Shown here: one piece after another, positions 16,471 to 26,204 of the stretch
Layout of the letters: every line of letters begins with the position of its first letter
Position numbering within the stretch: the first letter of the stretch is position 1
Origin: Roseivivax lentus
Lineage (GTDB): Bacteria > Pseudomonadota > Alphaproteobacteria > Rhodobacterales > Rhodobacteraceae
Direction: 5' to 3'
DNA length: 64,000 nt
Assembly (NCBI RefSeq): GCF_900156805.1
Contig: NZ_FTOQ01000014.1
Location: 21,475-85,474, forward strand
Made by a program: the position numbers and the translations under genes
Notes under the pieces: model-generated
The model's database searches: none
The model's input: the letters and a program-made list of their open reading frames with translations, nothing else
Told to the model about the DNA's origin: nothing

Positions 16471-17357
16471 TGACCGATACCACCCGATCCACGCAGAGCG
16501 CCTTCGCCGCGCTGACGCGGCTCATCTCGCTGCCGGGCGGCGCCCGCCTTGGCGGCGGGCCGATCATCGCGGCGCTGATCCTTCTGGTCATCGTCGTGGC
16601 CTCGCTCGCGGCACCGCTTTACGTGCCCTACGATCCGCTCGAGATGAAGGCGCTGTCGCGGCTGCAGGGCCCGTCCGAGGCGCATCCCCTGGGCACCGAT
16701 CCATTCGGGCGCGACATCTTCAGCCGGGTGATGACGGGCGGGCAGGTCTCGCTTCTGATCGGCGTCGGCGCCGCCGTGGTCAGCGTGGCCCTCGGCCTCA
16801 TCATCGGGCTGGTCGCGGGATTTTTCCGCATGGCCGACGCGATCATCATGCGCATCATGGACAGCCTCATGGCGATCCCCGCGATCCTTCTGGCGATTGC
16901 GCTCGTGGCGCTGAACGGGCCCAGCCTGGGCTCGGTCATCATCGCGATCACCATCCCCGAAGTGCCGCGCGTCGTGCGGCTGGTGCGCTCGGTCGTGCTG
17001 TCGGCGCGCGAGGAGCCCTACGTGGAGGCGGCCATCGCCCTGGGCTCGCCGATGCCGAAGATCCTCTTTCAGCATCTGATGCCCAACACCTTCGCCCCGC
17101 TCATCGTGCAAGGCACATATATCTGCGCCTCCGCCATCCTGATCGAGGCGCTTCTGAGCTTCCTCGGCGCGGGCGTCTCCACCGAGATCCCCACCTGGGG
17201 CAACATCATGGCCGAGGGGCGGCTCTACTTCCAGATCAAGCCCGGGCTGATCTTCTGGCCGGGCCTGCTGCTGTCGCTGTGCATCCTGTCGATCAACCTT
17301 CTGGGTGATGCCGCGCGCGACGTGCTCGACCCCCGCATGAAGAAACGAGAGGGCTGA
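16470..17357 (+). CDS. ABC transporter permease, DppC-type
   Basis: The 295-residue permease has an N-terminal cytoplasmic tail, a first helix at residues 30-50, then AHPLGTDPFGRDIFSRV, the hallmark of DppC/OppC proteins. Later comes the EAA loop (EEPYVEAAIALGSPM). The start overlaps the dppB-like stop by one base (TGATG), indicating translational coupling. With the previous gene it forms the heterodimeric channel of the importer. The C-terminus DAARDVLDPRMKKREG is typical. Confidence 0.9.
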   Translation: MTDTTRSTQSAFAALTRLISLPGGARLGGGPIIAALILLVIVVASLAAPLYVPYDPLEMKALSRLQGPSEAHPLGTDPFGRDIFSRVMTGGQVSLLIGVGAAVVSVALGLIIGLVAGFFRMADAIIMRIMDSLMAIPAILLAIALVALNGPSLGSVIIAITIPEVPRVVRLVRSVVLSAREEPYVEAAIALGSPMPKILFQHLMPNTFAPLIVQGTYICASAILIEALLSFLGAGVSTEIPTWGNIMAEGRLYFQIKPGLIFWPGLLLSLCILSINLLGDAARDVLDPRMKKREG

Positions 17358-17358
17358 G

Positions 17359-19044
17359 ATGCAGTTCAAGTCGAAGGATTTCTCGGAGGCCGAGCGCGTC
17401 CTGAAGATCCGCAAACTGAAGGTCGGGCTGACGGGCCGTCCGGACGCCGCACCGGTCCTGAACGAGATCGACCTCGATATCCGCGCGGGCGAGACGCATT
17501 GCCTCGTGGGCGAAAGCGGCTCGGGCAAGTCGGTGACCTCGCTCGCGGTGATGGGGCTTCTGCCCAAGGATGCGCTCGAGGTGCAGGGCGGGCTCATCGA
17601 CCTCGAGGGCTTCGACATCACCGCCGCCACCCATGCGCAGATGCGCGAGCTGCGCGCCCAGCGCATCGCGATGATCTTCCAGGAGCCGATGACGGCGCTG
17701 AACCCGGTGCTGCGCGTGGGCGAGCAGATCGAGGAAGTGCTGGCGATGCACACCGACCTGTCGGGCTCCGAGGCCAAGGCCCGCGTCCTCGACATCATGG
17801 ACCAGGTGCATCTGCCGGATGTCGAGCGCATCTACCGCGCCTTCCCGCACCAGCTATCGGGCGGCCAGCGCCAGCGCATCATGATCGCCATGGCGCTCGT
17901 GCTCGATCCCGACCTGCTGATCGCCGACGAGCCGACGACCGCGCTCGACGTGACGACGCAGCTGCAGATCCTGAAGCTGATCGCCGAGATGCAGGAACGC
18001 CACGGCACCGCGGTGCTGTTCATCACCCACGACATGGGCGTGGTGGCCGAGATCGCCGATACGGTCAGCGTCATGCAGAAGGGCCGGATCGTCGAACGCG
18101 CGCCGATCCGGCAATTGCTGACCGACCCGAAGGAGGCCTATACCCGCAAGCTGCTGACCGCCGTGCCCAGCCTCGGACCCCGCATGCGCCGCGACGGGGA
18201 CGGCGCGAAGCCGGTGCTCGAGGTGGCGGGGCTCGACATGACCTATGGCGGCACCGGCATATTCCGCAAATCGAAGGCGGTGCACGCGGTGCAGGATGCG
18301 CATTTCTCCATCGCGCCGGGGCGCACGTTGGGCATCGTCGGCGAAAGCGGGTCGGGCAAGTCCACGGTGGCGCGCTGCATCATGCGGCTCATCGATCCCA
18401 CCGGCGGCGAGATCACCGTCTCGGGCAAGGAGATCTCGACCCTCGGGCGGCGCGCGTTGCAGCCGCACCGGAAATCGCTTCAGATCGTGTTCCAGGATCC
18501 GTACCGGTCGCTCAACCCGCGCTGGACCGTGGCGCGCAGCCTCTGCGAGGGGCCGATCAATTTCGGCGTTTCCAAGGCCGAGGCGATGAAGACCGCCGCC
18601 GAGTTGATGGAGCTCGTGGAATTGCCGCGCGACGCGCTCGACCGTTACCCGCACCAATTCTCGGGCGGGCAGCGCCAGCGCATCGCCATCGCCCGCGCCG
18701 TCGCCATGAAGCCCGACCTGCTGGTCGCCGACGAGGCGGTCTCGGCGCTCGATGTGAGCGTCCAGGCGCAGGTGCTGGACCTGCTCGCCGATGTGCAGAA
18801 ACGCTTCGGCGTGGCCTTGCTGTTCATCACACACGATTTGCGCGTCGCCGCGCAGATCTGCGACGAGGTCCTCGTGATGCAGAAGGGCAAGGTGGTCGAA
18901 GCCGGGCCCGCCGACGAGGTCCTACTGCATCCCGGCCACGACTACACCCGGTCCCTGATCGAGGCCGCCCCCGGCCGCGAATGGGATTTCGCTAATTTCC
19001 GCGCGCTGACCGGCGCGCCGCTGACGCAAGGAGCCACCCCATGA
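17359..19044 (+). CDS. Dual ATP-binding protein of a peptide ABC importer (DppD-DppF fusion)
   Basis: The 561-residue protein has two complete ATPase domains. The first has Walker [11 protein letters not shown], signature LSGGQRQRI and Walker [13 protein letters not shown]. The second has [19 protein letters not shown] and [12 protein letters not shown]. Each is followed by the oligopeptide-type C-terminal extension. Such fusions replace separate DppD and DppF subunits and energise the two permeases. The gene begins two bases after the DppC-like gene and overlaps the M20 peptidase gene by four bases (ATGA). Confidence 0.92.
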   Translation: MQFKSKDFSEAERVLKIRKLKVGLTGRPDAAPVLNEIDLDIRAGETHCLVGESGSGKSVTSLAVMGLLPKDALEVQGGLIDLEGFDITAATHAQMRELRAQRIAMIFQEPMTALNPVLRVGEQIEEVLAMHTDLSGSEAKARVLDIMDQVHLPDVERIYRAFPHQLSGGQRQRIMIAMALVLDPDLLIADEPTTALDVTTQLQILKLIAEMQERHGTAVLFITHDMGVVAEIADTVSVMQKGRIVERAPIRQLLTDPKEAYTRKLLTAVPSLGPRMRRDGDGAKPVLEVAGLDMTYGGTGIFRKSKAVHAVQDAHFSIAPGRTLGIVGESGSGKSTVARCIMRLIDPTGGEITVSGKEISTLGRRALQPHRKSLQIVFQDPYRSLNPRWTVARSLCEGPINFGVSKAEAMKTAAELMELVELPRDALDRYPHQFSGGQRQRIAIARAVAMKPDLLVADEAVSALDVSVQAQVLDLLADVQKRFGVALLFITHDLRVAAQICDEVLVMQKGKVVEAGPADEVLLHPGHDYTRSLIEAAPGREWDFANFRALTGAPLTQGATP

Positions 19045-20210
19045 CCATCCTCCCCGAAATCGCCCAGTTCGCCGACGACCTGACCGCGATCCGGCACGAT
19101 TTCCACGCCCATCCCGAGCTCGGCTTCGAAGAGACGCGCACATCCGGCATCGTCGCCGAGAAGCTGCGGGAATACGGCGTCGACGAGGTGCATGAAGGTC
19201 TGGGCGGCACCGGCGTCGTGGGCGTCATCAAAGGCCGCGGCGAAGGCAATCGCCGCGTGGGCCTGCGCGCCGACATGGACGCCCTGCCCATCGAGGAAGC
19301 CTCGGGCGTGCCCTATGCCTCGACCAATCCGGGCCGGATGCATGCCTGCGGCCATGACGGGCACACGACCATGCTGCTGGGGGCCGCGCGCTACCTCGCG
19401 GCGACCCGCGATTTCGCGGGCTCCGTCGTGCTGATCTTCCAGCCCGCGGAGGAAGGTCTGGGCGGCGCCCGGCGCATGATCGCCGAGGGGCTGTTCGAGA
19501 AATTCCCCTGCGACGAGATCTACGGGATGCACAACGATCCCAACACCGATCCGGGCATCGTGACGGTGACCCCGGGACCTGCGATGGCGGGGGCCACCTT
19601 CTTCGACATCCGGGTCAAGGGGACGGGCAGCCACGCCGCGATGCCGCACCAGTCGCGCGATCCGATCGTGATCGGCACGGCCCTCGTGCAGCAGCTTCAA
19701 AGTGTCGTCAGCCGCAACACGCCGCCGACGAAGCCCATCGTTCTGTCGGTGACGAAGTTCAACGCGGGCTCGGCCTATAACGTGGTGCCCGACGACGCGA
19801 ACATCGCGGGGACGATCCGCTATTTCCACCAGGAGGTCGCCGATCTGGCCGAAACCCGCATCCGCGAGCTTTGCGCGGGCCTGTCGCAAGCCTACGGCGT
19901 CGAGATCACCGCCGATCTGCGCAACGTCTTCGACGTGCTGATGAACGATCCCGAGCTTTCGAAGGCCTATGTCGCGGCGGCGAGGGACATCGTCGGCGAC
20001 GACATGTCCTATGAAATCGACGACCAGATGACCGGGTCGGAGGATTTCGCCGACATGCTGCACGTCGTCCCGGGCGCCTATTGCCGGGTCGGGCATGCGG
20101 GGAACGTGCCGCTGCACAATCCCTCCTTCGTGCTCGATGACGGCATCCTGCCCATCGGCGCCTCGGTCTATGCGCGGATCGTGGAAACGCGCCTGAAGCG
20201 CGACGCCTGA
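19041..20210 (+). CDS. M20-family amidohydrolase (hippurate hydrolase/aminoacylase-like)
   Basis: A 389-residue M20D peptidase. It has the metal-binding sequence HACGHDGHTTMLL (near residue 97), the catalytic Glu pair FQPAEEGLGG, the dimerisation-domain KGTGSHAAMPH and a late metal His in GHAGNVPLHNPSF. Such enzymes cleave N-acyl amino acids, hippurate or similar amides, usually in the cytoplasm; no signal peptide is present. Being co-translated with the transporter ATPase implies it acts on the imported ligand. N-acyl or gamma-glutamyl amino acids would fit the downstream genes. Confidence 0.85.
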   Translation: MTILPEIAQFADDLTAIRHDFHAHPELGFEETRTSGIVAEKLREYGVDEVHEGLGGTGVVGVIKGRGEGNRRVGLRADMDALPIEEASGVPYASTNPGRMHACGHDGHTTMLLGAARYLAATRDFAGSVVLIFQPAEEGLGGARRMIAEGLFEKFPCDEIYGMHNDPNTDPGIVTVTPGPAMAGATFFDIRVKGTGSHAAMPHQSRDPIVIGTALVQQLQSVVSRNTPPTKPIVLSVTKFNAGSAYNVVPDDANIAGTIRYFHQEVADLAETRIRELCAGLSQAYGVEITADLRNVFDVLMNDPELSKAYVAAARDIVGDDMSYEIDDQMTGSEDFADMLHVVPGAYCRVGHAGNVPLHNPSFVLDDGILPIGASVYARIVETRLKRDA

Positions 20211-20270
20211 TCCCGCCCTGCCCTGTCCACCGCCGCGCCGATCCGGGTGCGGCGACTAGGAGCCCTGCCG

Positions 20271-21410
20271 ATGACCAATCCGCTCGACCTGCCGTTCGAC
20301 ACCGAGGAGATGCTGGAGGGCCTGCGCCCCTGGATCGAGACCGAAAGTCCGACCTTCGATGCCGCCGCCGTGAACCGGATGATGGACCTCGTGCAGCACG
20401 AGATGGCCACGCTGGGCGCGCGGGTCGAGCGCATCCCGGGCCGCATGGGCCTCGGGGACAGCCTGCGCGCGACCATGCCGCATCCCCGCGCGGGCGAAGG
20501 CGGCATCCTGCTTCTCGGGCACATGGACACCGTGCACCCGGTCGGCACGCTCGAGAAACTGCCCTTCCGGCGCGAGGGCGACATCTGTACCGGGCCGGGC
20601 CTGATGGACATGAAGGGCGGCAATTACGTCTATCTCGACGCGCTGCGCAAATTGCTGGCCGCCGGGATCGACACGTCGCTGCCGGTGACCGTGCTGTTCA
20701 CCCCCGACGAGGAGATCGGCACGCCCTCGACCCGCGCGCTGATAGAGGCGGAGGCGAAGCGACACCAGTTCATCCTCGTGCCCGAACCGGCCCGCCCCGA
20801 TGGCGGCGCAGTCATCGGGCGCTACGCCATCGCGCGCTTCAACCTGCAAACCCGCGGCCGGCCCAGCCATGCGGGCTGGGCGCTGGCGGATGGCCGTTCC
20901 GCAATTGCCGAGATGGCCCGCCACGTCGCAATCATCGAAGGCATGACCACCGAGGATTGCACCTTTTCCGTCGGCGTTTTCCATGCCGGGCAGTGGGTCA
21001 ACTGCGTCTCCAGCGTCTGCGATGCGGAGGTGCTGAGCATGGCCAAGACGCAGGAATTGCTCGACGCGGGCGTCGAGAAGATGCTCGCGCTCAACGATGA
21101 CAGCGGCGACGTGGTGATGGAGGTTCGGCGCGGCGTCACCCGCCCGGTCTGGGAGCCCGACCAGCCGGGCACCATGGCGATGCTGGACCTGGCGAACGAG
21201 ATCGCCGGAGAGATCGGCTTTCACATGACGGGCCAATCCGCGGGCGGCGGATCGGACGGGAACTTCACCGGCTTTCTCGGCTTGCCGACGCTCGATTCCA
21301 TCGGCGTGCGGGGCAAGGGCCTGCACACCCTGACCGAACATATCGAGGTCGACAGCCTCGTCGAACGCGCGCGGCTTGCGGCGGGGCTCTTCACCCGGCT
21401 CGGCACCTGA
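20271..21410 (+). CDS. M20-family metallopeptidase (carboxypeptidase G2-like)
   Basis: A 379-residue M20A peptidase. LLLGHMDTVHPVG carries the first metal His and catalytic Asp, GPGLMDMKGG is the bridging Asp segment, and FTPDEEIGTPST is the catalytic Glu pair. GRPSHAGWA and the C-terminal metal His in GLHTLTEHIE complete the site. Carboxypeptidase G2-type enzymes remove C-terminal glutamate from amides such as folates. The ATG at 20271 follows TAGGAG. A near-cytoplasmic role is likely because no signal peptide is seen. The stop shares a base with the gamma-glutamyltransferase start, so cleavage of glutamate-containing ligands is a coherent guess. Confidence 0.85.
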   Translation: MTNPLDLPFDTEEMLEGLRPWIETESPTFDAAAVNRMMDLVQHEMATLGARVERIPGRMGLGDSLRATMPHPRAGEGGILLLGHMDTVHPVGTLEKLPFRREGDICTGPGLMDMKGGNYVYLDALRKLLAAGIDTSLPVTVLFTPDEEIGTPSTRALIEAEAKRHQFILVPEPARPDGGAVIGRYAIARFNLQTRGRPSHAGWALADGRSAIAEMARHVAIIEGMTTEDCTFSVGVFHAGQWVNCVSSVCDAEVLSMAKTQELLDAGVEKMLALNDDSGDVVMEVRRGVTRPVWEPDQPGTMAMLDLANEIAGEIGFHMTGQSAGGGSDGNFTGFLGLPTLDSIGVRGKGLHTLTEHIEVDSLVERARLAAGLFTRLGT

Positions 21411-22981
21411 TGTCGGACGCCCTGTCGCGCAGCCTCGAGATCACCAAACACGTGGTGGAGACCGACCGCGGTGTGGTCGCGGCGCAGCATCGGCAGGCGG
21501 CGGAGGCCGGGGCCGAGGTGCTGGCCGCCGGGGGCGACGCGGTCGATGCGGCGGTGGCCTGTTCCTTCGTATGCGGTGTGCTCGAGCCCTGGATGTCGGG
21601 GCCCGCGGGCGGCGGCGGCGCGATGCACTGGCGCGCCGGCACCGGCACCGCCCATGCGCTGAATTTCGGCATGTCCGCACCTTCGGGCCTGCGCCTTGCC
21701 GATTTCCCGCTCTCGGGCGAGGGCGTCGCGGCCGATCTCTTTCCCTGGGACCGGGTGGTCGAGGATCGCAACGTGCAGGGCGCCCGCGCGGTCGCGGTGC
21801 CGGGGGTCGTGGCCGGGCTCGATGCGGCGCATGCGCGCTGGGGCCGCATGCCGTGGGCCGACCTGCTGCAGCCCGCGATCGCCGATGCCCGCCGCGGCAT
21901 GGAGGTCGATTGGTACGCCGCGCTCATCATCGCGAGTGCCGCGCGGGACCTGGCCCGGGACCCGGATGCGGCGGCGCAGTTCCTGCAGGACGGCCGCTTC
22001 CCGCGGTCCTTTTCCTGGACCGCGCAGGGCAATGACCGGATCGACCAGTCGCGGATGGCCGACAGCCTCGACATCCTCGCCCGCGACGGCGCGGCGGCGC
22101 TTCACGGCGGCGATCTGGGTGCGGCTCTGGCCGCGGATGTCGCGGCCAAGGGCGGCTATCTGAGCCGCGAGGACCTCGAAGCGGTCACGCCCCGGATCGA
22201 GGCCCCGCTTTCCGTGCCCTACCGCGCGGCGCGCTTCGAGGTAATGCCGGGTCTCACCGCCGGTCCGACCTTCGCCCATGCCATGGCGCGTCTGGCCGAG
22301 GCGCCCAGGGCCACGCTCGACGAGATGCGGCCCGCCCATGCGCGCGCGCTGCTGTCGGCATACCGCGCGCGGCTCACCACGATGGGGCACGATGGCGAGG
22401 TCCATGCGGCCCCGGGATCGACCACGCATTTCTCGGTGGTGGACCGGCAGGGCAACATGGTCGCGCATACCCAGACGCTTCTGTCGATCTTCGGCGCGCG
22501 CGTGGTCTCGCCATCGACGGGCTTCCTGCTCAACAACGGCATCATGTGGTTCGACCCGGTGCAGGGTCGGGCCAATTCGCTGACCCCCGGCGCACCCTGC
22601 CTGATGAATATCTGCCCCGTGCTCGGCCAGGTGAACGGGGCGCGCGTCGCCTTGGGGGCCGCGGGCGGGCGCAAGATCGTCTCCGCCGTGGTGCAACTCG
22701 CGGCGTTTCTTGCCGATCACGACATGGATCTCGCGACGGCCTTCGCCACGCCACGGATCGACGTGTCGGGCGCCGACCGGATCGTCGCGGATGACGCACT
22801 GCCGGGTCCGGTGCGCGACGCCCTGCAGGCGGTGGCACCCACCTCCGTGGTGCGCCGGTCGATGCTGCCCTATCCCTTCGCCATCCCCTCGGGCGTCGCG
22901 ACGCGGGAGGGTCGCCAGACCGGCGCGACCGAAATCATGGCGCCCTGGGCGGATGCCGTCACTGAGCCCGCCGCGCTCTAG
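21410..22981 (+). CDS. Gamma-glutamyltransferase family protein
   Basis: The 523-residue protein is an N-terminal-nucleophile hydrolase of the gamma-glutamyltransferase family. The predicted autocleavage nucleophile is Thr338 in GSTTHFSVVD, which would split a 37-kDa-range large subunit from a 186-residue small subunit. GQGR-like substrate loops are less clear, and GFLLNNGIMWFDP matches the family. Classical enzymes are exported, but no signal peptide is visible here, as in cytoplasmic amide-hydrolysing relatives of the ggt family. It is the last gene of the peptide-importer operon and would release glutamate or another acyl group from the imported compound. Confidence 0.85.
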   Translation: MSDALSRSLEITKHVVETDRGVVAAQHRQAAEAGAEVLAAGGDAVDAAVACSFVCGVLEPWMSGPAGGGGAMHWRAGTGTAHALNFGMSAPSGLRLADFPLSGEGVAADLFPWDRVVEDRNVQGARAVAVPGVVAGLDAAHARWGRMPWADLLQPAIADARRGMEVDWYAALIIASAARDLARDPDAAAQFLQDGRFPRSFSWTAQGNDRIDQSRMADSLDILARDGAAALHGGDLGAALAADVAAKGGYLSREDLEAVTPRIEAPLSVPYRAARFEVMPGLTAGPTFAHAMARLAEAPRATLDEMRPAHARALLSAYRARLTTMGHDGEVHAAPGSTTHFSVVDRQGNMVAHTQTLLSIFGARVVSPSTGFLLNNGIMWFDPVQGRANSLTPGAPCLMNICPVLGQVNGARVALGAAGGRKIVSAVVQLAAFLADHDMDLATAFATPRIDVSGADRIVADDALPGPVRDALQAVAPTSVVRRSMLPYPFAIPSGVATREGRQTGATEIMAPWADAVTEPAAL

Positions 22982-23068
22982 GCACGCTTGGCGATGGCCG
23001 CATGGAGCGCCTTCGGCACACTCGTCACGAAGCAATCCCCACTCCGAAGGCTAGAAATTAATCAAACC

Positions 23069-23101
23069 CGCGCGCCGTCCCCCGCCGGTCGCGCCTTTTT
23101 T
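23069..23101 (+). terminator. Possible intrinsic terminator after the gamma-glutamyltransferase operon
   Basis: A short GC stem (GCGCG at 23070-23074 with CGCGC at 23090-23094) is followed by a run of six T residues (23096-23101). The stem is short but the T-run is unusual in this GC-rich DNA, and the position just before the guanidine riboswitch fits. Confidence 0.45.
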
Positions 23102-23144
23102 GTTGCGCGGGCCGCGGGCGAGCGGGTCAGCATGGGGCTGCAGG

Positions 23145-23246
23145 ACGTTTAGGGTTCCGCCGCGCATCCGCGGGTCTGGTCCGAGAAACGTCACCTGACC
23201 GGCAAATTCCGGGCGGGCACACGGCGGGCCAAAATCCCGGGAGGCA
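23145..23246 (+). ncRNA. Guanidine-I (ykkC-yxkD) riboswitch
   Basis: The conserved segments of the guanidine-I aptamer appear in order and spacing: AGGGTTCCG (23151-23159), GGTCTGGTCCGAGA (23173-23186), ACGGCGGG (23221-23228) and CCCGGGAG (23236-23243). The intervening bases can pair, for example CCGCGCATCCGCGG. Free guanidinium binding switches on downstream genes in known examples. About 100 bases separate it from the first ATG. A GACCCGC (23261-23267)/GCGGGTC (23289-23295) hairpin enclosing a CTCCTCC run could be the expression platform. The downstream binding protein, permease, ATPase and guanidine-hydrolase-like gene all fit guanidine control. Confidence 0.9.
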
Positions 23247-23341
23247 TACTGCGCAGGTTTGACCCGCGCCCTCCTCCTTGTTCCGCCAGCGGGTCGGACC
23301 TCACCTCGAATGCGGGCGGGACGCTGACAAAGGGTAAGTCC

Positions 23342-24409
23342 ATGAACAGAAGAACGCTGCTGTCAACGACGGTCATGTCTCTCGGTCTCCTTGCCGCGAC
23401 GCAGGGTCCCGTCGCCGCGCAGGAAAAGACCGAATTCCGGCTGGCCTGGTCCATCTACGTGGGCTGGATGCCCTGGGGGTACCTCGAGGAATCGGGCATC
23501 ATGGACAAGTGGGCCGAGAAATACGGCATCACCGTCGATATCGTGCAGATCAACGACTACGTCGAATCGATCAACCAATACACGGCGGGCGCTTTCGATG
23601 GCGTCTCCGCGACCAACATGGACACGCTGTCGATCCCGGCCGGCGGCGGCGTCGACACCACGGCGCTTATCATCGGGGATTATTCCAACGGCAACGACGC
23701 GGTCATCGCCAAGGGCGACATGACCCTCGCGGATCTGGCGGGCACCCGCGTGAACCTCGTCGAGCTGTCGGTGTCGCATTACCTGCTGGCCCGCGCGCTC
23801 GATTCCGTGGGCCTGGCCGAGCGGGACCTCGACGGCGTCGTCAATACCTCGGACGCGGACATGATCGCTGCCTTCGCGACCGACGATGTCAGCACGGTGG
23901 TGACCTGGAACCCGCTCGTGTCGGAGATTCTGTCCTCGAACCCCGATGCGACAAACCTCTTCGACAGCTCCGCCATCCCGGGCGAGATCCTCGACCTGAT
24001 GGTGGTCAACACCGAAACGCTGGCGGCCAATCCCGATTTCGGCAAGGCCGTCGTCGGCGCCTGGTACGAGGTCATGGGCCTGATGGCCGCGGGCGACGAA
24101 GAGGCATTGACCGCCATGGCCGAGGCCTCGGGCACCGATCTTGCGGGCTACAAGGCGCAGCTCGACGCGACCGAGATGTTCTTCGATCCCGCCGAGGCCG
24201 TCGCGCAGGCCGCGAGCCCCGATCTGCCCGCAACCATGGTCAGCGTCGCCGAATTCCTGTTCGACAAGGGCATCCTCGGCGTGGATGCGCCGTCGGCGGA
24301 TTTCGTCGGCATCGAATACCCGGACGGCACGGTGACCGGGAACGCGGACAACGTCACGTTCCGGTTCGATGCCAGCTACATGCAGATGGCCGCGGACGGC
24401 GCGCTTTGA
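23342..24409 (+). CDS. ABC transporter substrate-binding protein, probable guanidine importer
   Basis: The 355-residue protein has a signal peptide (residues 1-28, cleavage after VAAQ). It has an NMT1/TauA-like periplasmic domain of the type found in urea-carboxylase regions: AWSIYVGWMPWGYLEESG, DYVESINQYTAGAFDGVS and IGDYSNGNDAVIAKG. Many such genes were annotated as urea or nitrate binders before guanidine carboxylase was recognised. A guanidine-I riboswitch lies directly upstream and a guanidine-hydrolase-like gene follows the transporter. The ligand is therefore most likely guanidinium, although a guanidino compound is possible. It starts at the ATG after AAAGGG. Confidence 0.85.
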   Translation: MNRRTLLSTTVMSLGLLAATQGPVAAQEKTEFRLAWSIYVGWMPWGYLEESGIMDKWAEKYGITVDIVQINDYVESINQYTAGAFDGVSATNMDTLSIPAGGGVDTTALIIGDYSNGNDAVIAKGDMTLADLAGTRVNLVELSVSHYLLARALDSVGLAERDLDGVVNTSDADMIAAFATDDVSTVVTWNPLVSEILSSNPDATNLFDSSAIPGEILDLMVVNTETLAANPDFGKAVVGAWYEVMGLMAAGDEEALTAMAEASGTDLAGYKAQLDATEMFFDPAEAVAQAASPDLPATMVSVAEFLFDKGILGVDAPSADFVGIEYPDGTVTGNADNVTFRFDASYMQMAADGAL

Positions 24410-24426
24410 GCTGACGAAATGCCTCA

Positions 24427-24446
24427 CCCGGCCGGAGGCGGCCGGG
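24427..24446 (+). terminator. Intercistronic hairpin after the guanidine binding-protein gene
   Basis: A seven-base perfect stem (CCCGGCC at 24427-24433, GGCCGGG at 24440-24446) with a six-base loop lies 17 bases after the stop. It has no T-run. Such hairpins commonly raise the level of binding-protein mRNA relative to the permease. Confidence 0.4.
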
Positions 24447-24476
24447 CATCCTCCACCCCCGCCCGAGACATCGCGC

Positions 24477-25292
24477 ATGCGCCTGATCAACCGCCGCCCC
24501 ACCTCGCCGCCGCTTGCGGTCGTGCTGGCCGCCCTGCCCTTCGTCGCCGTGGCCGTGGCCTATGCCATCGGCTCCGACATCCGGCTGGCCGCCAATCCGC
24601 AGGACAAGCTGCTGCCGGCACCCGCGACCATCCTCGAGACCGCGATCCGGCTCTTCACCGAGGGCGACCGGCGGTCGGGCGACATCCTGCTCTGGCACGA
24701 CACCTGGGCGAGCCTCCGGCGGCTCTTCTTCGGCGTGGGGATCGGCGCGATCATCTCGCTCGTCGCGGGCGTTCTCATCGGCATGCTGCCTTACGCGCGG
24801 CGCACCTTCTCGGATTTCGTGGCGGTGCTGTCGATGGTGCCGCCGCTGGCGATGCTGCCGATCCTGTTCATCGTCTTCGGGCTCGGCGAGACCTCGAAGA
24901 TCGTGCTGATCGTCGTGGGAATCACGCCGTTCCTGATCCGCGACCTGAGCCAGCGCGTCCTCGACATCCCGCACGAGGAGATCGTGAAGGCGCAGACGCT
25001 GGGCGCCTCGAGCCTCGTGATCGCGCTGCGCGTGGTGCTGCCGCAGATCCTGCCGCGGCTCATCGCGGCGGTGCGGCTGTCGCTGGGATCAGCCTGGCTG
25101 TTCCTGATCGCCGCCGAAGCGGTCGCGGCGGATGTGGGGCTCGGCTATCGCATCTTCCTTGTCCGCCGCTACCTCGCGATGGACATCATCCTGACCTACG
25201 TCATCTGGATCACGCTTCTGGCCTTCCTGATCGACTGGGCGCTAAAGGTCGCCTCGCGCCGCGCCTTTCCCTGGCTGGGGGCGGGCCTGTGA
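24477..25292 (+). CDS. ABC transporter permease, TauC/SsuC-type (probable guanidine importer)
   Basis: The 271-residue product has six hydrophobic helices and the EAA loop VKAQTLGASSLVIALRVVLP that docks onto the ATPase. This places it in the SsuC/TauC-like branch of binding-protein-dependent permeases. The ATG at 24477 was chosen because it begins just before a basic N-terminus and first helix; the earlier open frame is low-complexity. Its stop overlaps the ATPase GTG start by four bases. With its neighbours it forms a three-part importer under the guanidine riboswitch. Confidence 0.85.
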   Translation: MRLINRRPTSPPLAVVLAALPFVAVAVAYAIGSDIRLAANPQDKLLPAPATILETAIRLFTEGDRRSGDILLWHDTWASLRRLFFGVGIGAIISLVAGVLIGMLPYARRTFSDFVAVLSMVPPLAMLPILFIVFGLGETSKIVLIVVGITPFLIRDLSQRVLDIPHEEIVKAQTLGASSLVIALRVVLPQILPRLIAAVRLSLGSAWLFLIAAEAVAADVGLGYRIFLVRRYLAMDIILTYVIWITLLAFLIDWALKVASRRAFPWLGAGL

Positions 25293-26095
25293 GTTTCGTG
25301 TCGGTCACAGATGTCTGGCAATCCTATGACGGACGGTCGATCATCGAGCGGGTCAATCTCGACGTGGCCGAGGGCGAATTCGTGTCGATCGTCGGCGCGT
25401 CGGGCTGCGGCAAGTCGACCTTCCTGCGGCTGCTCTTGGCCGATGAGCGCCCGACCCGCGGCACGATCCGTATCGATGGCGGCGCTCCGGCGGTGGAGCC
25501 CGGGCGCGAACGTGGCGTCGTCTTCCAGCGCTATTCGGTCTTCCCGCATATGAGCGTGCGCGACAACATCGTGGCCGCCGAAAGCTTCGCCACGGGGCTC
25601 GGCCGCTTCTTCGGAGCGAAGCTGCGCGCGGCCCGCGCACGGGCGGATGGCACGCTCGACCGGATTGGCCTGGCCCATGTGGCGGGCAATTATCCCGCGA
25701 CGCTCTCGGGCGGGATGCAGCAGCGGCTGGCCATCGGGCAGGCCCTGACCGCCCGCCCGCGTATCCTGCTGCTGGACGAGCCCTTCGGCGCGCTCGATCC
25801 CGGAACGCGGATCGCGATGCACGATTTCCTGACCGAGCTTCGGGCCGAGACCGCGATGACCGTCTTCATGGTCACCCATGACCTCTCCGAGGGTTTCAAG
25901 CTGGGCGACCGGGTGCTGGTCTTCGACAAGCCGCGCTGGGACCCCGACTACCCCGAGAAGTTCGGCGCCACGATCACCTACGATTTCGACGCCCGGGACG
26001 GGGGCATCCCCTATCAGCGCATCCTCGAGAAGGCCCCCGGCCTCGCCCCAGACATCGTGTCCGACATCGCCCCTGACATCGCGGGCCCGGCCTAG
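25289..26095 (+). CDS. ABC transporter ATP-binding protein (probable guanidine importer)
   Basis: A 268-residue ATPase with Walker [10 protein letters not shown] (near residue 37), Q-loop [11 protein letters not shown], signature LSGGMQQRL, Walker [13 protein letters not shown] and switch His VTHDLSEGF. It resembles SsuB/TauB-type subunits but carries a longer C-terminal tail (residues 210-268: [18 protein letters not shown]), which is also usual for urea-carboxylase-region transporters. The start is a GTG overlapping the permease stop (GTGA). No ATG in this frame lies before the Walker A region. Confidence 0.85.
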   Translation: MSFVSVTDVWQSYDGRSIIERVNLDVAEGEFVSIVGASGCGKSTFLRLLLADERPTRGTIRIDGGAPAVEPGRERGVVFQRYSVFPHMSVRDNIVAAESFATGLGRFFGAKLRAARARADGTLDRIGLAHVAGNYPATLSGGMQQRLAIGQALTARPRILLLDEPFGALDPGTRIAMHDFLTELRAETAMTVFMVTHDLSEGFKLGDRVLVFDKPRWDPDYPEKFGATITYDFDARDGGIPYQRILEKAPGLAPDIVSDIAPDIAGPA

Positions 26096-26204
26096 CCCGG
26101 CCCGTTCCAACGCCCATGCGCGCCGCCGGACCCCGCGCATGGGAAACAGCCAAGGTCCGGAAGCCGCACGCCCGCAGACGGGCGCACCCGAGAGGGAGAC
26201 CGAC

